NCBI RefSeq assembly: GCF_051414035.1
Contig: NZ_JBLKNW010000001.1
Span: 1,798,001 to 1,862,000, forward strand
Direction of reading: 5' to 3'
Origin: Halosimplex amylolyticum
GTDB taxonomy: Archaea; Halobacteriota; Halobacteria; Halobacteriales; Haloarculaceae
DNA length: 64,000 nucleotides
A program made the position numbers and the translations under genes. The notes under the pieces are model-generated. The model was not told the DNA's origin. It was given only the letters and a program-made list of their open reading frames with translations, and did no database searches. Positions 1 through 9,278 of this stretch are shown in pieces (position 1 is the stretch's first letter; each line of letters opens with the position of its first letter).

Positions 1-179
1 GCGTCCCCGCGGCGGAAGTGAAAGTGGTCTCACGGCCGATATCCCCGTCGGGTCCTGCGATCGGAAGTGGTCGATCGGCCGTGAAAGTAGTCGGCGTCGA
101 ACGCTACTCCGACCCCGGGCGTCTGTCCGGGAAGCTCTGGATCGGCGGTCTCTCGAGTACACGAAACCGGTGTCGACTC

Positions 180-1262
180 TCACTCCGGGCGTTCGAGCGC
201 GTAGTACGTTCCGTCGTTACTCCCGAAGTAGATCGTGTCGTCGGTGATGATCGGGTTCGATTGCACCGCATTGCCGCTTTTGAAGCGCCAGATCTGCTCG
301 CCGGTTTCGGCGTCGAGACAGAACAGATAGCCCCATCGGTCGCCGATGTAGACCCTTCCGTCGACGACGATTGGGTCACAGTTGATGGTCCCGGTCGGGT
401 CCTCGTTTCGCCAGATCTGCTCGCCCGTCTCCCCATCGATGGCGTACACTCGTTCGTACCAGTTGCCCAGATAGACGGTCCCATCGACGACCGCTGGCCG
501 GGAATTGATCGGTTGGCCGGTATCGAACGACCACAGTTCGGTCCCGTCAGTCGGGTCGACCGCGTAGAGGAAATCGTCTTTCGAAGCGACGTAGAGGCGG
601 CCATCCGCGAGGGCGGGCCCGACGTTGACTGTGTCTCCGGTCTCGAACGCCCAGCGTTTCGCTCCGCTCTCAGCGTCCAACGCGTAGAGCGAAGCGTCTC
701 CACTACCGATGTAGACAGTGCCGTCGAACACCGATGGCCCGCCATTCGCGCGCTCTTCGGCCTGGAACGCCCACTGTTGGGTTCCCGATGTCGCACCGAG
801 CGAATGGACAGACCCATCCCAGCTGCCGAAAAACACGCTACCATTGACTACGTTCGGAGTTGAATAGATTGATCCCTGCGTCGGAAACGTCCACCGCTCA
901 GTCCCGTCGACGCCCACCGCGTACAGCGAGTTGTCCCGACTGCCAACGTAGACGGTGTCGTTTGAGACGAAGGTGCCGGAACCTATCTCGTGGCCGGTCT
1001 CGAACTTCCAATTCACCGAGCCACTTGCGGCGTCGACAGAGCGAAGGTAATTGTCGTTGCTGCCGAAAAAGAGTGTCCCGTCACTGAGTGTCGCTGACGA
1101 CATTATCCGGCCGTCGGTCTCGACTGTCCATCGGACGTGATCCGGTCCAATGGCCGTCTCCGTCGGTGCCCCCTCACCCGAATTCGGGAGTGAAACACAC
1201 CCGGCGCTCCCGACCGCAGCCGTCGACGCAAGCGCGAGAAACCGGCGGCGCGTCGAATCCAT
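180..1262 (-). CDS. Tat-exported PQQ-like beta-propeller lipoprotein
   Basis: A 360-residue protein, probably an extracytoplasmic lipid-anchored beta-propeller. The N-terminus has a twin-arginine motif (RRRFLAL, residues 5-11) and a lipobox ending in AGC at about residue 21, followed by a short Ser/Gly linker. From about residue 40 to the end there are seven to eight repeats of the type YxGxxDxxLYAxDxxTGxxxWxF, the PQQ-dehydrogenase/BamB-like blade signature. The usual PQQ or metal catalytic residues cannot be assigned, so a binding or scaffold role is more likely than an enzyme. It stands alone on the minus strand. The ATG was chosen because it begins the Tat signal directly. The first 179 bases of the window downstream of it hold nothing I can identify. 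Confidence 0.85.
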   Translation of the reverse strand: MDSTRRRFLALASTAAVGSAGCVSLPNSGEGAPTETAIGPDHVRWTVETDGRIMSSATLSDGTLFFGSNDNYLRSVDAASGSVNWKFETGHEIGSGTFVSNDTVYVGSRDNSLYAVGVDGTERWTFPTQGSIYSTPNVVNGSVFFGSWDGSVHSLGATSGTQQWAFQAEERANGGPSVFDGTVYIGSGDASLYALDAESGAKRWAFETGDTVNVGPALADGRLYVASKDDFLYAVDPTDGTELWSFDTGQPINSRPAVVDGTVYLGNWYERVYAIDGETGEQIWRNEDPTGTINCDPIVVDGRVYIGDRWGYLFCLDAETGEQIWRFKSGNAVQSNPIITDDTIYFGSNDGTYYALERPE

Positions 1263-1415
1263 TATAGAGATGCTCAGTTTTCTGTTGGCTGGAGGTCGTT
1301 ATACGTCGAACGATTCCGGCTCACCGACACGATCCCGCGAGGGACGGACCGCAGATGTAGCACGACTGCTGGGAGCGATCGGAGAGTCGTGACCCGACCG
1401 GGTCGTCCCCGGTCT

Positions 1416-3788
1416 TCAGTCGAAGGCCGACAGCGTGAGGTCGCGCCCGTCCCGGAGGTACTGCCGGATCCGCCCGCGGTCCCAGCCGAGCGGCGAGAGG
1501 ACGCTCTCGGCCGCGCGGACGAGCCGTTCGCGGTAGAAGTCGACGTCGTAGTCGCTCGGGCCCTCGCAGGCGAGCCGCACGCGTCCCGGGCCGTCGCGGC
1601 TCGCGGCTCCCGTCAGTCGCCGCTCACTGGTCCGAGGTGCTCCCTTCGGTCGCACCTCGCTATCGTCCGCGACGACGACGTACTGGACGCTCGTCCCCGG
1701 CGGGCGCTCCAGGCCGAGTTCGGCCGCGCGCTCCAGCGCCGCGACGGCGCGCGTGCGCTGGCTGTACGACTCGACCGACTTCGAGACCCGCTGGGTGATC
1801 AGCAGGTCGTCGGGGTCGACCGCCCCGCGCTCCAGTCGGCCGAGCGCGCGAGCGAGGCGGTCGCAGACCGCCTCGGGGTCCCGCGTGCGATCGAGGGCTC
1901 CGACCAGATCGCGCTGTACGTCGGCGACGAACGGCGCCGTCGAGCGCTGGCGGGTCTCGATCCCCCGGAACTTGAACGCGTCGTCGCTCGCCGGATCGGC
2001 GCCGGCGATCCTGCCGAAGTATTTGGTCAACGCTCCCGCCTGCGAGTCGCGCATCGGCACGAACGCCACCCAGTCGAAGCGCGCCTCCACTTCGAGAGAG
2101 ATGTCGGCGGTCTCGGAGACGTCGGCCGCGACCGCCTCGATGGGTTCGGGGTCCTCGCGGCTCGCGGCTTCGCCGCTCGCTCCGTCCGAGGCCTCCCTTC
2201 GGTCGGCCTCCCGCTGCACCCACAGGCTGTCGACGATCCCGTGGACGATGCGCCAGCCGCCCGCCTCCAGGCGCTCCTTGGCGTCCAGTAGGATCTCGCG
2301 GGCGTAGGCGTTGATGGCCTCGTGACACTCGATGCGACCGAACTTGGCGTTCCGGTAGCCCTGGTAGCCGAAGCAGGAGACGAGTACCCACTTCAGCGCG
2401 TCTATCCGCCCCTCCAGGGCGGCGACGCGCTCGGCGATAGGCGAGTCGCCGTCGGGTTCGGCGTGGGTCGCCTGGTAGTCGCCGCTCGCGGCCGCCAGCG
2501 CGTCGTCGTCCGTTCGGTCCCGTAGCTCGGCCAGCTCCGCCTTGAACCGGGCGCGGTCGTCCACGAGGTCGCCGAGCACGTCGGCGAGGAAGCCCCGCTC
2601 CTCGCAGACGGTGTAGCCGAGCCCGGGCACGTCGGCGCCCTCGCAGCAGTCGCAGTTCACGGTCTCCGGGCTGACGTTGTATTCGACCATGATGTTCGGG
2701 TACAGCGAGGCGAAGTCGACCTCGACCACGTCCTCGTAGCGGCCCGGCTCGGGCGCGAACGTGAACCCGCCGCGGTCGGCGTCGTGGAGCGTCCGGACCG
2801 GTTTGAACGCCTCCGGCTCCCACTTGTTCCACGGCGCGAGCACGTCCCGCTCGCGCGCCTCGCGGATCTCGATGGACGTGAGGATCGTGCCGATAGACCC
2901 CCTCGCCGTCTCCTGGAGCGGTCGCCACGAGCGCCCGACGAGGTCGAGCAGCCCCGGCAGGCCGCACTTCCCGAACAGGAAGGTGTCCGAGCGGTCGACG
3001 ACGGCCCGGCCGGGGACCGCGTAGCGGGCCGGCGAGTGGCCCACCTGGCCGTAGCTCTCGTACGTGCTCGCGCCGGCGAGGCGCTCGTACCCGTCGGCGC
3101 GTCCCATTCGGAAGTCGTCGAGGCCGACCTCCGCGGCCCGGTCGTGACACCGGGGGATCAGCCCCGCGGTCGAACAGACCAGCACGTCCGGATCGACGGC
3201 GTCGAGTCGTTCCTGCAGGGTGTCGAGGACGGCCCGGTCGATCGCCTGCCGGGGAGCGTCCGCACCGCTGGCCACTGCACCAGCAGTCCGCGCATCAACG
3301 ATCCGCTCGCCGTCGACGTGGAGCGCGGTCAGGTCGTCCTCGGCGAGCGCCCGTTCGGGGATCGAGAGGTCGAGGCGGCGCAGCTCCCGGTCGGGGACGG
3401 GCGACGTGTCGGTGTCCACGCAGTAGCGGAACCCCGGCGCCAGGTCCACGTCGTAGAGCCCGACCGTCCCGGGCGCGTAGTCGATCGCGTGCTGGGACAG
3501 GATCTCGTGGGCGAGCGTCCGCACCTCGTCGACGCGGGCGAGGTCGACCCGCAGGACCGGCTTCCGGTCGTCGGCGTCGAGCGCGACCTTGCGGCGCTCG
3601 GTCCCCGTCGCGACGACTTTGGGGTCGTCCGCGAGGATTCCCGCGAGATCGGTCCGGACGGGATCGGGCGCCTCGACGTACAGCGACGGCGCGTAGTCGT
3701 CGTTCGTCCGCGTCTCGACCCCGCCAGCGGTCGCGTGCCACTCGCGGACCGACCCGTCCGACCGGAACTCGGGGGTGAGCAGGGGCAT
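1416..3788 (-). CDS. Family B DNA polymerase, PolB2-like, with divergent catalytic motifs
   Basis: A 790-residue protein starting at the ATG that overlaps the stop of the preceding gene (ATGA). Polymerase motif A is intact (DFASLYP, about residues 358-364). Motif B is altered: the K-x3-N-S-x-Y-G pattern reads K466-WVLVSCFGY, with no Asn. Motif C, normally YGDTDS, reads HGIVDS (516-521), so the first catalytic Asp is missing. The place where exonuclease motif I (DxE) is expected reads LDLSIPE, so the proofreading site also looks lost. Altered PolB2 paralogues are known in archaea. It is the last gene of a three-gene operon with a small helical protein and a RadA-like protein, a layout that has been compared with bacterial mutagenesis cassettes. 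A non-replicative or damage-tolerance role is inference. The longer ORF upstream (to 4121) is Arg-rich shadow sequence. Confidence 0.85.
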   Translation of the reverse strand: MPLLTPEFRSDGSVREWHATAGGVETRTNDDYAPSLYVEAPDPVRTDLAGILADDPKVVATGTERRKVALDADDRKPVLRVDLARVDEVRTLAHEILSQHAIDYAPGTVGLYDVDLAPGFRYCVDTDTSPVPDRELRRLDLSIPERALAEDDLTALHVDGERIVDARTAGAVASGADAPRQAIDRAVLDTLQERLDAVDPDVLVCSTAGLIPRCHDRAAEVGLDDFRMGRADGYERLAGASTYESYGQVGHSPARYAVPGRAVVDRSDTFLFGKCGLPGLLDLVGRSWRPLQETARGSIGTILTSIEIREARERDVLAPWNKWEPEAFKPVRTLHDADRGGFTFAPEPGRYEDVVEVDFASLYPNIMVEYNVSPETVNCDCCEGADVPGLGYTVCEERGFLADVLGDLVDDRARFKAELAELRDRTDDDALAAASGDYQATHAEPDGDSPIAERVAALEGRIDALKWVLVSCFGYQGYRNAKFGRIECHEAINAYAREILLDAKERLEAGGWRIVHGIVDSLWVQREADRREASDGASGEAASREDPEPIEAVAADVSETADISLEVEARFDWVAFVPMRDSQAGALTKYFGRIAGADPASDDAFKFRGIETRQRSTAPFVADVQRDLVGALDRTRDPEAVCDRLARALGRLERGAVDPDDLLITQRVSKSVESYSQRTRAVAALERAAELGLERPPGTSVQYVVVADDSEVRPKGAPRTSERRLTGAASRDGPGRVRLACEGPSDYDVDFYRERLVRAAESVLSPLGWDRGRIRQYLRDGRDLTLSAFD

Positions 3789-4111
3789 CAGTCGCGTCCG
3801 GACCGTGCCGGTGCGGATCCGCCGTTCCCGCCGCCGCTCTCGTTCAGGTCCCCGGCCTCGGTCTCGTTCCCGCCGATCTCCGCGCGCAGTTCCCGGAGTT
3901 CGCGCTCCTGGGCGAGCAGGACCGACAGCAGGAAGGCGAACTCGGGGTCGGTCCCGTTGGCGTAGCCCGCGGCGTCGGCGTGGCCGCGCGCTCGCTCGAA
4001 CAGCCGGTCGAAGTCGTCCTGGTACCGCCGGCGCAGTCCCCGGCGGAAGGGGCGCCAGTCGTCTTCCAGTCGGCGGAGGAAGTCGCGATACGTGGGGTTG
4101 GTCCGGCCCAT
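3788..4111 (-). CDS. Small helical protein of the PolB2-like operon
   Basis: A 107-residue, mostly helical protein. The first 80 residues are rich in Arg, Leu and Glu (RRLEDDWRPFRRGLRRRYQ, then a leucine-containing helix ending LRELRAEIGG); the last 25 are Gly/Ser-rich and probably disordered. There are no enzyme motifs. The ATG overlaps the stop of the RadA-like gene upstream and its own stop overlaps the polymerase start, so the three are almost certainly co-transcribed and translationally coupled. It is probably an accessory or bridging subunit; this is inferred from context only. Confidence 0.7.
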   Translation of the reverse strand: MGRTNPTYRDFLRRLEDDWRPFRRGLRRRYQDDFDRLFERARGHADAAGYANGTDPEFAFLLSVLLAQERELRELRAEIGGNETEAGDLNESGGGNGGSAPARSGRD

Positions 4112-4833
4112 CAGTCCGCACCTCCGGGGGCTCCGGCGGCTCCGACCGCCGCCGCGGCGAGCGTCGCCTGTTCGACCGGGTCCGGCGAACCGGGCCCGGT
4201 CGGATCGACTGCCGGTCCGGACGGCTCGGCCGCGACGCCGAGCAGGTCGACCCAGTAGGGGATGGTCGTCTGCCAGTACCCCTCGTCCCAGTAGACGGTC
4301 GTCTCGACGCCCGGCCCCTCGAAGCGATGGCCCATCTTCGTCTCTTCGCACCGGATCACCCGGTCGGCGTGCTCGGCCGCGGGACCGGGCTCGCGTTCGG
4401 CGGGGACGCTGAGGAGCGTCGGGATCTCGCGGGCGTCGGCCAGCGCAGCGAACGTCCGGACGGTGCTGTCGAGCAGGCGCTCGCGCTGGTAGCGGGGCAC
4501 GTCGTCGTCGCGGTACAGCGAGGCGACGTTCGGCGCGACGAGCAGGCTCGTCCGCCCGTCGACGCGCTCGACGACGCGGCGGCCGAGCGCGTGGTGCTGG
4601 TAGGCGGTGAACGCCCGCGCGATCCGGAGCCGCCGGAGCCGACGCGGACTGTCTGCGAGGTCGTACAGCGTATACGTCGAGGCGACGTTGCGGGCGTCGA
4701 CCCAGTAGGCCACGCCCGCGGTGTCGGTGAGTGTCGCCAGTGCGAGACGATGGATCGCCGTCGAGCGCGGCCCGGGGCAGCGCAACAGCGTCAGACCCGG
4801 ATCGAGGATCGGAACGTCGACAGGTTCTGTCAT
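4111..4833 (-). CDS. RadA/RecA-fold protein lacking a Walker A motif
   Basis: A 240-residue protein whose middle resembles a RadA/RecA core. VAYWVDARNVASTYTL corresponds to the strand after the P-loop in RadA, RRLRRLRIARAFTAYQHHAL matches the RVARAFTADH-like helix, and TSLLVAPNVASLYRDDDV occupies the Walker B strand position. Where the P-loop should be (GxxxxGKT) the sequence is CPGPRSTAIHRL, with no Lys-Thr/Ser pair. ATP hydrolysis therefore looks lost. It is the first gene of the operon, followed by the helical protein and the PolB-like protein, all overlapping by about 4 bp. A scaffold role at damaged DNA, similar to bacterial ImuA, is inference. The tail is Ala/Gly/Pro-rich. Confidence 0.7.
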   Translation of the reverse strand: MTEPVDVPILDPGLTLLRCPGPRSTAIHRLALATLTDTAGVAYWVDARNVASTYTLYDLADSPRRLRRLRIARAFTAYQHHALGRRVVERVDGRTSLLVAPNVASLYRDDDVPRYQRERLLDSTVRTFAALADAREIPTLLSVPAEREPGPAAEHADRVIRCEETKMGHRFEGPGVETTVYWDEGYWQTTIPYWVDLLGVAAEPSGPAVDPTGPGSPDPVEQATLAAAAVGAAGAPGGAD

Positions 4834-5040
4834 CGCCAGAGACAGAGGGGTGCGAAGGGGTAAAACGCCAGCCTACCCCGGACCGGAAGTGAAAGTGAAA
4901 CCGATCGCCGGACGACGGTGGGATCGGCGGCTGATCGGCGGTGAATCTAAACGTCCCTCGAAGGGGTGGCGAGCGGCGGGTAGGGGGCTCGGCGCCGGCT
5001 CGACGACACGTATATTCGGACGTGGACCCAACGAGCGGCC

Positions 5041-6018
5041 GTGACGCGGAGGGTTCGGCTGGGCGACGGGATCGAGATCACGTTCGCCGACGGCGAGCGG
5101 TTCGTCCTCGACGGGAGCGGCGCGGGCGACACCACGCTCGTCAGCCACGCCCACGGCGACCACCACGCCAGAGCCTCGGAGATCGTCGCCTCCGACCTGA
5201 CGGCAGCACTGATCGCGACCCGACGGAGCGGCGCGGACCCGACGGCCGTCGACCACCCTGCGGTCGAACTGTTCCCGGCCGGTCACGTCGCCGGGTCGCG
5301 CGCGATGCGGCTCACCGACCCCGACACCGGCCGTCGCTACCTCTACACCGGCGACTGCTCGACGCGCGACCGGTTTCACCTCGACGGCTTCGACCCCGTC
5401 GACGCCGACGTCCTGGTCCTGGAGACGACCTACGGCACGCCCGAGTACCGGTTGCCGCCCACGGAGGAGTCGGTGGCCGCGGTCCAGTCGTGGCTGGCGG
5501 AGACGATGGACCGACCCGTCCTGCTGTTCGGCTACGCGCTCGGCCGCGCGCAGAAACTCCAGCGCATCCTCGCCGACTCGCCGCGCGAGCGGGTGTTCGT
5601 CACCGACGCCATCGCCGACTGTAGCGAGGTGATCGAAGCCTACCGCGACGTGACGTTCCCCGGACAGCGCTACGGGTCCGACACGGAGTTGGGCGCGGGC
5701 GACGCGCTCGTCTGCTCGGGATCGCCACGGAGTCCCTGGGTCGAGTCGCTGGTCGAGGCCCGCGACGCCGTCACGGCGGGATTCTCCGGGTGGGCCGTCG
5801 ACGACTCGTTCGTCTACCGGCGCGGCTACGACGAGGGGTTCGTCCTCTCCGACCACTGCGACTTCGACGAACTCGCCTCGGTCGTCGAGGCGGTCGACCC
5901 CGAGCAGGTGTACACCCAGCACGGCTTCGCCGACGAGTTCGCGAACTACGCCGCGACCGAACTCGGCTACCCCGCCCAGTCCCTGAAGGCGAACCAGGCG
6001 ACCCTCGGCGACTTCTGA
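5041..6018 (+). CDS. Metallo-beta-lactamase fold nuclease, mRNA 3'-end processing factor-like
   Basis: A 325-residue protein of the MBL/beta-CASP type. The metal motif SHAHGDHHA (about residues 36-44) matches HxHxDH. A second histidine, in FPAGHVAGSRAMRL, and the aspartate in YLYTGDCSTRDRF fit motifs 3 and 4. Near the C-terminus, LSDHCDFDEL and YTQHGFADEFA supply the beta-CASP histidines. The overall pattern is that of archaeal CPSF/YSH1-like exonucleases, but the protein is shorter than full aCPSF1 because it has no KH domains. The start is a GTG that begins the first beta strand. It stands alone, divergent from the PolB operon, with about 200 bp between them. Confidence 0.8.
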   Translation: MTRRVRLGDGIEITFADGERFVLDGSGAGDTTLVSHAHGDHHARASEIVASDLTAALIATRRSGADPTAVDHPAVELFPAGHVAGSRAMRLTDPDTGRRYLYTGDCSTRDRFHLDGFDPVDADVLVLETTYGTPEYRLPPTEESVAAVQSWLAETMDRPVLLFGYALGRAQKLQRILADSPRERVFVTDAIADCSEVIEAYRDVTFPGQRYGSDTELGAGDALVCSGSPRSPWVESLVEARDAVTAGFSGWAVDDSFVYRRGYDEGFVLSDHCDFDELASVVEAVDPEQVYTQHGFADEFANYAATELGYPAQSLKANQATLGDF

Positions 6019-6282
6019 GCAGGGTGTGCGAACAGTTCCCAACCCACGGCAACGCTCTTGACGAATGCGGCCGATCGACTGGATACGGCGATGGAGCTCA
6101 GCTACCCCTTCTGAACCGGTCCGTCGCCCCGCAAGCGTGATCTGACGCTCCGCCAGTGACCGGACCGGCGCGTTCGCTCGTCCGAGATCCCCGCGGCTAT
6201 CGTTCGAACCGGACTCTGCCGCGCTTGCGCGCTCTCGGACGCTGTCGTACCGTTCGCCGATCGCACTCCCACCCAGAGACAC

Positions 6283-7659
6283 ATGTCACGACAGCACGAC
6301 CCAGAATCAGCGACGGAACGGACGACTACGAACGCGCGGACGGGGGCAGGCGGTGCCGTCGTCGCCGGCCGAGCCGACGAACCCCCGGTCGAGACCCGGG
6401 AGATCCGGGCGCTCGCCGACGCCGCCGGCTACGACGTGCGCGACGAGGTGACGCAGGTCCGCGCCGAGGACCCGGGGACGTACTTCGGCGCGGGCAAAGT
6501 CGACGAACTCGCGGACCGGGTCGCCGCGACGGGGGCCTCGCTCGTCGCCGTCGACGGCGAGTTGACGCCCAGACAGACGACCGACCTCCGGGAGGCGCTC
6601 CCGGAGGGTACCGAGGTGTTCGACCGCTACCGGCTCGTGCTCGCCATCTTCGCCGACCAGGCGACGACGCGGCGGGCGCAACTCCAGGTCGAACTCGCCC
6701 GGCTGCAGTACGACCTGCCGCGGCTGCGAGAGCGCTCTGACGTCGGGGGCCTGAACAAGCGGGTCGAGAAGGGCACGCCGATCGACGGGGTGATGAACCG
6801 GATCGCGGACCTCGAACGGAAGCTGGCGGACCTGCCCAGCCCCGCCGAACAGCACCGCGCCGAGCGCCGCGAGCAGGGGTTCGACCTCGTGACGTTCGCC
6901 GGGTACACCAACGCCGGGAAGTCGACGCTGTTGCACCGGCTCGCCGACGACCTGGAATTCGGCGCTGCGCACGAGAGCGCCGACAAAACCGAAGACCGGC
7001 GCGAGCGCGACGGACCGCACCCAGACGCCGCGACGGAGACGGCGACCGTCGCGGACCGGCTGTTCGAGACGCTGGAGACGACGACACGGCGGGCGACTAT
7101 CGACGGCCGGCCGGTGCTGTGCACCGACACCGTCGGGTTCGTCGCTGACCTGCCCCACTGGCTGGTCGAGTCGTTCAGCGAGACGCTCTCGGACGCCGCG
7201 GCGGCCGACGCGGTGGTGCTGGTCGCCGACGCCAGCGACCCCCCGGCCGAACTGCGCGAGAAGGTGCGGGTCGCCCTCGACGTGTTCGACGCGCAGGGCG
7301 TCGACGAGGGGAGAGTCGTCACCGCGCTGAACAAGGTCGACCTGCTCGACGACGCGGCGCTGGCCGAGCGCCGGGAAGCGGTCGCGGACCTCGCGCCCGA
7401 ACCGATCCCCGTCAGCGTCCGCGAGGGGACGAACCTCGACCGGGTCCTCGCAGCGGTCGCCGACCGGTTGCCCACCGAGCGCGCCGAACTGACGCTGCCC
7501 AACTGCGACGACGCGATGGGCGTCGTCTCGCGGGCGTACGACCGGACGACCGTCGAGTTCGTCGAGTACGGTCCCGAGACGGTCGAACTGGTCGTCCGCG
7601 GCCATCCCTCGGTGGTCCAGCGCCTCCGGGCCGACGCCGGGAAGGTGTCGGGGCAGTAG
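6283..7659 (+). CDS. hflX: GTPase HflX
   Basis: A 458-residue GTPase with the HflX layout. The N-terminal nucleotide-binding subdomain contains GTYFGAGKVDEL and VDGELTPRQTTDLREAL. A coiled linker follows, with LQVELARLQYDLPRL and the glycine-containing DVGGLNKRVEKGTPID. The G domain has G1 AGYTNAGKST (about 206-215), G3 DTVGFV and G4 NKVD. HflX binds 50S subunits and helps rescue stalled ribosomes in bacteria. Between G1 and G3 there is a charged insert (about residues 225-260), which looks like a haloarchaeal acidic expansion. The first 30 residues are low-complexity, so the true start could be slightly downstream. The gene appears monocistronic. Confidence 0.92.
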   Translation: MSRQHDPESATERTTTNARTGAGGAVVAGRADEPPVETREIRALADAAGYDVRDEVTQVRAEDPGTYFGAGKVDELADRVAATGASLVAVDGELTPRQTTDLREALPEGTEVFDRYRLVLAIFADQATTRRAQLQVELARLQYDLPRLRERSDVGGLNKRVEKGTPIDGVMNRIADLERKLADLPSPAEQHRAERREQGFDLVTFAGYTNAGKSTLLHRLADDLEFGAAHESADKTEDRRERDGPHPDAATETATVADRLFETLETTTRRATIDGRPVLCTDTVGFVADLPHWLVESFSETLSDAAAADAVVLVADASDPPAELREKVRVALDVFDAQGVDEGRVVTALNKVDLLDDAALAERREAVADLAPEPIPVSVREGTNLDRVLAAVADRLPTERAELTLPNCDDAMGVVSRAYDRTTVEFVEYGPETVELVVRGHPSVVQRLRADAGKVSGQ

Positions 7660-7728
7660 GGGACACGGCGGAGCGCTCCGCGGCCGAACTCGAATGGGGC
7701 GGTCTTCAAGTGGGGATCGCCCGTACCC

Positions 7729-8727
7729 GTGTCCATGGACCGACGAGCACTCGGCACGACAGGATGGGACGTGACGGAAGTCGGCCTCGGTACGTGGAAC
7801 ATCGGCGCCGACTGGGGCGACGTCTCCGACGAGGAGGGTCGCGAGGCGGTCCGGGCCGCCCTCGACGCCGGGATCGACTTCCTCGACACCGCCGACGTCT
7901 ACGGCGACGGCCGCAGCGAGCGCCTCATCGCCGAGGTGCTGGACGAACCCGAGTACGACCCGGACCAGGTCGTCGTCGCGACGAAGGCCGGCCGACGGCT
8001 GGACCCCCACGTCGCCGCGGACTACGACCACGAACACCTCGATGCGTTCGTCGACCGCAGTCGCGAGAACCTGGACGTCGAGACGCTCGACCTCGTGCAG
8101 TTGCACTGCCCGCCCACCGAAGCGTACTACCAGCCCGAGACGTTCGAGGCGCTGGAACGGCTGAAGGCGGACGGCAAGATCGCCCACGCCGGCGTCAGCG
8201 TCGAGAAGGTGGAGGAGGCCCTGAAGGCGATCGAGTACGACGTCGTCGAGACGGTGCAGATCATCTTCAACCCGTTCCGCCAGCGCCCGGCGGAGCTGTT
8301 CTTCCGCGAGGCGAAGCGCCGCGATATCGGCGTCATCGTCCGCGTCCCGCTGGCCTCGGGGCTGCTGACCGGGCAGCTCTCCCGGGACGACGAGTTCCCC
8401 GAGAACGACCACCGCAACTACAACCGCGAGGGCGAGGCGTTCGACCGCGGCGAGACGTTCGCCGGACTTCCCTTCGAGACCGGGCTGGACGCCGTCGACG
8501 ACCTGCGTCCGCACGTCCCCGAGGGCGCGACGCTGGCGCAGTTCGCGCTCCGCTGGATCCTCGACCACGACGCCGTCTCCACCGTGATCCCGGGGTCGAC
8601 GTCGCCCGAACACGTCGAGCAGAACGCCGCAGCGGCCGACCTCGACCCGCTCTCCCACCAGACCCGCGGCGCCGTCCGCGACGTCTACGAGGCCCAGATC
8701 GCCGAACACGTCCACCACCGCTGGTGA
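7729..8727 (+). CDS. Aldo/keto reductase
   Basis: A 332-residue NADPH-dependent aldo/keto reductase of the class usually annotated as general oxidoreductase. The Asp-Tyr-Lys-His tetrad can be traced: D in FLDTADVYGDG (about residue 52, with the catalytic Tyr just after), K in VVVATKAGRR, and H in LVQLHCPP. The C-terminal STVIPGSTSPEHVEQN is the cofactor-phosphate site. The length is normal for the family. The gene starts about 70 bp after hflX; the adjacent sequence does not show co-transcription. The substrate cannot be inferred. It is one of three aldo/keto reductases in the window. Confidence 0.9.
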   Translation: MSMDRRALGTTGWDVTEVGLGTWNIGADWGDVSDEEGREAVRAALDAGIDFLDTADVYGDGRSERLIAEVLDEPEYDPDQVVVATKAGRRLDPHVAADYDHEHLDAFVDRSRENLDVETLDLVQLHCPPTEAYYQPETFEALERLKADGKIAHAGVSVEKVEEALKAIEYDVVETVQIIFNPFRQRPAELFFREAKRRDIGVIVRVPLASGLLTGQLSRDDEFPENDHRNYNREGEAFDRGETFAGLPFETGLDAVDDLRPHVPEGATLAQFALRWILDHDAVSTVIPGSTSPEHVEQNAAAADLDPLSHQTRGAVRDVYEAQIAEHVHHRW

Positions 8728-8901
8728 CGGAGCGGTCGTGGCAAGACTGAGGTTCTCTCGACAGAGCTGAGGGGGTCTCGGTAGGGCAGAGGTTCTCTCG
8801 GGAGGGATCCTCCCGACGACGTATCACTCGCCGGTCGTGGCGATACAGAACCACAACGCGCCCGTGAGCACTGGGAGTCGACCATCGGTCTCCCCTCCAG
8901 C

Positions 8902-9240
8902 ATCGGGATCGGATCGGCGACATCGGATCGGCGACGGTCGACCTCGCGCTCGACGCCGAGCGCGTCGTCGCGGGCGAACGGCTCACCGGGACGGTGGAGG
9001 TCGACGGCGGGAGCGACGGGCAGACCGTCGACGAGATCGACGGCGCCCTCCGCACCGCCTACCGAACCGAGGCGGGGCCGTGCACGACGACCACCGCCGA
9101 GTTAACACTGACCGACGGGTTCACGGTGGACGCCGGGGAGTCGCTGTCGTTCGACGTGGTCATCGACGTGCCCGCGCACGCCGACGACGGTGTTCGGGTA
9201 GAATCGTCGGTCGGTGCAGACAACGACGACCGCGAGAAAA
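8902..9240 (+). pseudogene. Spo0M-like gene remnant, frameshifted and truncated
   Basis: This stretch encodes in pieces the N-terminal half of a SpoOM/arrestin-like protein. One frame reads SSIGIGSAT up to 8921. After a perfect 14-bp tandem duplication (8908-8921 and 8922-8935), the next frame reads IGSATVDLALDAERVVAGERL and continues as a beta-sandwich (LTDGFTVDAGESLSFDVVIDVPAHADDG). The duplication shifts the frame. No start codon is visible upstream, and similarity stops near 9230, before the expected second domain. The 550-bp gap between the aldo/keto reductase and the next gene holds nothing else I can identify. The call rests on my memory of the Spo0M family pattern. Confidence 0.65.
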
Positions 9241-9278
9241 CGGAAGAACGGAACCGTGACAGCGGGCGCACGCGTCGG

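Noticed and set aside
6307..8718. Long minus-strand frame of 803 codons opposite hflX and the aldo/keto reductase
   Set aside because: It is the antisense of two well-recognised genes; such long shadow frames are normal at this G+C, and its translation shows no family pattern.
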